Shown here: piece after piece, positions 63,313 through 64,000 of the stretch
Layout: the number at the start of each line of letters is the position of its first letter
Numbering within the stretch: position 1 is the stretch's first letter
Assembly (NCBI RefSeq): GCF_001730315.1
Contig: NZ_MIKC01000005.1
Location: 1 to 64,000, forward strand
Direction of reading: 5' to 3'
Length of the DNA stretch: 64,000 bases
DNA from: Enterococcus ureilyticus
GTDB lineage: Bacteria; Bacillota; Bacilli; Lactobacillales; Enterococcaceae
Made by a program: the position numbers and the translations under genes
The notes under the pieces: generated by a model
Told to the model about the DNA's origin: nothing
Seen by the model: the letters and a program-made list of their open reading frames with translations, nothing else
Database searches by the model: none

Positions 63313-63458
63313 TGTTATTCCTCACTTTCTATAATGAAGTGTACCATTTATTATTTGTTAATGCATTACATTCACTTTTTTTTTAATTTGTTTTAACAAA
63401 CAATGAGAAAAACAGTATATCTGCAGCAAAAAAGACACTCGAATGAGTGTCTTTGATT

Positions 63459-64000
63459 TTATTGAATTGTAACTTTGACATTATTTCTGCGACCCCAAGT
63501 TAAACATTGGTCAACAGATGGGAAATGTACATCAATAATATTCCCTTTGATTGCTCCACCGGTATCACCAGCAACCGCAAAGCCATAGCCTTCTACTTCA
63601 ACAAATGAGCCTAGTGGAATCACACTTGGGTCAACGGCAATCACATTACTTTGTGAACGAAGATCGATCCCAGTCGCTGTGATATATCCTGAACCAGCTT
63701 CTCTAAAAGAATAAGCTGTTGATTGCATGTAGAGTACTCGCCCGTTAGCATTGCCTTGTCCAGTATCCCCGCCAGCGCTTGGTACTTCTTCCGGCTGAGA
63801 TGGTGGTGTGACAACAGGTTGTTCTTCGCTAGAAGAGCTACTTGAATCACTGCTTAATGATGAACTGTTGCTTGTACTTGACGATGAAACAGTCGTTTTA
63901 GCTTTACTTTGAGCGGCTTCTGCCTGCTTACGCGCTTCAGCTGCATTCTTTTCATCTGTGATTCGTTTTTCTTCTGTCTGTTTTTGATCAGCGATTTGTT
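63459..64000 (-). CDS. Secreted 3D-domain cell wall protein, N-terminus outside the window
   Basis: The visible 180 residues begin with a charged helical part (ADQKQTEEKRITDEKNAAEA), a Ser-rich linker (TVSSSSTSNSSSLSSDSSSS), a Pro-containing stretch, and a C-terminal 3D domain. The domain reads MQSTAYSFREAGSGYITATG, VIAVDPSVIPLGSFVEVEGY and AGDTGGAIKGNIIDVHFPSV, with the three Asp that name it. The 3D domain is related to MltA-type lytic transglycosylases. The coiled-coil N-terminus is typical of SagA/SalB-like secreted wall proteins. The frame is open to the window edge, so the gene is partial only because of the cut. Confidence 0.88.
   Translation of the reverse strand, partial: QIADQKQTEEKRITDEKNAAEARKQAEAAQSKAKTTVSSSSTSNSSSLSSDSSSSSSEEQPVVTPPSQPEEVPSAGGDTGQGNANGRVLYMQSTAYSFREAGSGYITATGIDLRSQSNVIAVDPSVIPLGSFVEVEGYGFAVAGDTGGAIKGNIIDVHFPSVDQCLTWGRRNNVKVTIQ

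Noticed and set aside
1-64000. CRISPR arrays, rRNA genes and replication origins
   Set aside because: No regularly spaced repeats, no rRNA-like sequence and no DnaA-box cluster were seen. Repeats in the tape measure gene are protein repeats.

Overview
The window is a low-GC Firmicutes chromosome segment, most likely from an Enterococcus. The gene order rplU-prp-rpmA, pepP, asp23-nusB, folD-xseA-xseB-ispA-tlyA, argR-recN, corA, mraZ-rsmH-ftsL-pbp-mraY-murD-murG-divIB-ftsA-ftsZ-ylmE-sepF-ylmG-ylmH-divIVA-ileS matches the Enterococcus faecalis type dcw neighbourhood. Species cannot be assigned from this sequence alone. Most housekeeping genes lie on the minus strand, so the operons read from right to left. 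REGION 1 (1-18120): the end of an IS3-family insertion sequence, then ileS with a T-box leader, then the complete division and cell wall (dcw) cluster up to mraZ, with three 10-bp spaced MraZ boxes in front of it. divIB has no canonical start codon for its conserved N-terminus. REGION 2 (18121-32899): a DUF3397 membrane protein, CorA, a 37-residue DUF4044 protein, recN-argR, an interposed SDR/zinc-finger fusion gene, tlyA-ispA-xseB-xseA-folD, nusB-asp23, pepP, a metallophosphoesterase and small accessory genes. A 35-bp intergenic repeat occurs twice (33/35 identical), and a perfect 54-bp palindrome separates two genes. REGION 3 (32900-39541): a decayed prophage. Remnants of an HNH nuclease, an ArpU-like regulator, a second regulator-like gene, Dam-like and C5 DNA methyltransferases, DUF1642/DUF3850-like proteins and a tyrosine integrase are broken by in-frame stops, frameshifts and deletions. 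Several small plus-strand ORFs, three of them clear membrane proteins with their own extended -10 promoters, sit between these broken minus-strand genes and look intact. REGION 4 (39553-45231): rplU-prp-rpmA, a tRNA-Arg gene, and a marR-regulated heterodimeric ABC exporter with a palindromic operator. REGION 5 (45232-54300): the most notable locus, a compact and apparently intact siphophage-type tail module with no head, portal, terminase, integrase or lysis genes. It encodes a coiled-coil protein, a TP901-1-type tail tube, G/GT chaperones with a preserved -1 slippery site, a tape measure containing eleven exact 22-residue repeats, Dit, a Tal with lysozyme-like and CHAP domains, BppU and three small fibre-like proteins. 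Those last four proteins carry a repeating pattern of N-terminal HVSAV and C-terminal KVGxV motifs that suggests a head-to-tail chain. The promoter region has two 16-bp direct repeats 22 bp apart and a poor -35, as expected for activator control. I read the locus as a candidate domesticated F-type tailocin-like particle. REGION 6 (54530-64000): a GNAT gene frameshifted at a poly-A tract, an alpha/beta hydrolase, an RpiR regulator, a GH4 6-phospho-glycosidase, rimI-like GNAT-tsaE, pta, ung, a Cof-type phosphatase, a YxjI-like protein, another GNAT, and a 3D-domain cell wall protein that runs off the right edge.
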